A stretch of 64,000 bases of DNA from Linnemannia elongata. Its lineage: Eukaryota > Mortierellomycota > Mortierellomycetes > Mortierellales > Mortierellaceae. The notes under the pieces were generated by a model. That model made no database searches. It saw nothing but the letters and a program-made list of their open reading frames with translations, and was not told the origin of the DNA. Shown piece by piece: positions 63,600 through 64,000 of the stretch (positions are counted from its first letter, which is position 1; each line of letters opens with the position of its first letter). The position numbers and the translations under genes were made by a program. The stretch is from the NCBI GenBank assembly GCA_036320915.1, contig JAXBDG010000012.1:186001-250000 (forward strand), read 5' to 3'.

Positions 63600-64000
63600 G
63601 TTTTCTCTGTGGAGGTTGTCGGAACAGAAAGACTTTAGTGAACGGATTTTGACATTATTAATGAAGGACCCCTGGATGCGATGGATGTGGATTCTTACTA
63701 ATAGATCTAGTCTGATTGATAATCCAAGCGTGGTTGGCCAAAAGGAATAAGGGTGGCAAGGAAGGGAACGAAGGGAAAGAGGGAGGAGGAGGAGGAGATA
63801 GATGGAGCGAACAAAGGACGAACCAAAAAAAGAGTGTGGGAACGACCATTAAGTCTTCCTCCTCGATCAATCCTGTGCGATCCGAGCGTTTGAACTGACT
63901 GGTTACCATGCGCATGGATACTCAGGGGTATAACAGCCACATACCAGCAACTTCCAGGACAGAACAGCCGACGTTTTTTTATTTACAATCTGTCGCTTTC
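63600..64000. other. 5' flank of the NLR-like gene
   Basis: Contains GGAAGGGAACGAAGGGAAAG-type purine repeats (about 63758-63800). No gene. No clear TATA element. Confidence 0.4.

Overview
This is a eukaryotic, almost certainly fungal, nuclear window. Genes carry short GT..AG introns (about 70-200 nt). The gene content (F-box and LRR proteins with near-identical repeats, a NACHT/pentapeptide/WD40 protein, a THI5-type HMP-P synthase, Helitrons, a Tad1/I-like LINE) resembles an early-diverging fungus such as Mortierella, Linnemannia or Podila. That placement is inferred from gene style; no database was searched.

Layout. 1-2.2 kb: a 28S rRNA fragment, a purine-rich minisatellite, a TA-flanked MITE, a 57-codon membrane ORF and a short 28S-derived element. 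2.4-10.3 kb, all minus strand: a histidine acid phosphatase, a two-exon 5' fragment of a p47/Shp1-type gene, a six-exon MDR oxidoreductase, and a 14-TM MFS transporter bracketed by a 240-bp direct repeat. 11-18.5 kb: a broken Cys-rich gene, an intact LRR/RNI protein, a broken F-box/LRR gene and a DUF4291 gene. 18.9-22 kb: another 28S fragment, then the thiamine pyrimidine gene THI5/NMT1 followed by a canonical TPP riboswitch aptamer on the same strand, 175 nt after the stop codon. 23-32 kb: a hypothetical gene, a frameshifted gene, a decayed DNMT1-like gene abutting a Helitron-helicase fragment, a MetX-type alpha/beta hydrolase with a 27-nt last exon, another 28S fragment and a three-exon hypothetical gene. 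33-35 kb: an F-box/LRR gene with 17 tandem 84-bp repeats. 35.9-51.2 kb: three small unrecognised or zinc-knuckle genes, a 160-nt near-perfect hairpin, a 5'-truncated LINE with a 17-bp target duplication, and a near-complete Helitron Rep-helicase gene. 51.5-56 kb: a second MITE, the best-preserved 28S fragment, a foldback element, a deleted Helitron and a dead Tc1 transposase. 58-63.6 kb: an 1799-aa NLR-like gene.

The most notable signals are the TPP aptamer in the 3' region of THI5, which implies 3'-end feedback control of the enzyme that makes the thiamine pyrimidine; the seven dispersed 28S-3'-end fragments, six of which stop near one rRNA position; the homogenised WD40 and LRR arrays, whose differences fall at surface-type positions as in fungal NLR recognition proteins; and the 64-bp-arm hairpin.

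Coordinates of spliced genes are my own reading of splice sites and reading-frame continuity. Fragment boundaries are accurate to about 10 bp.
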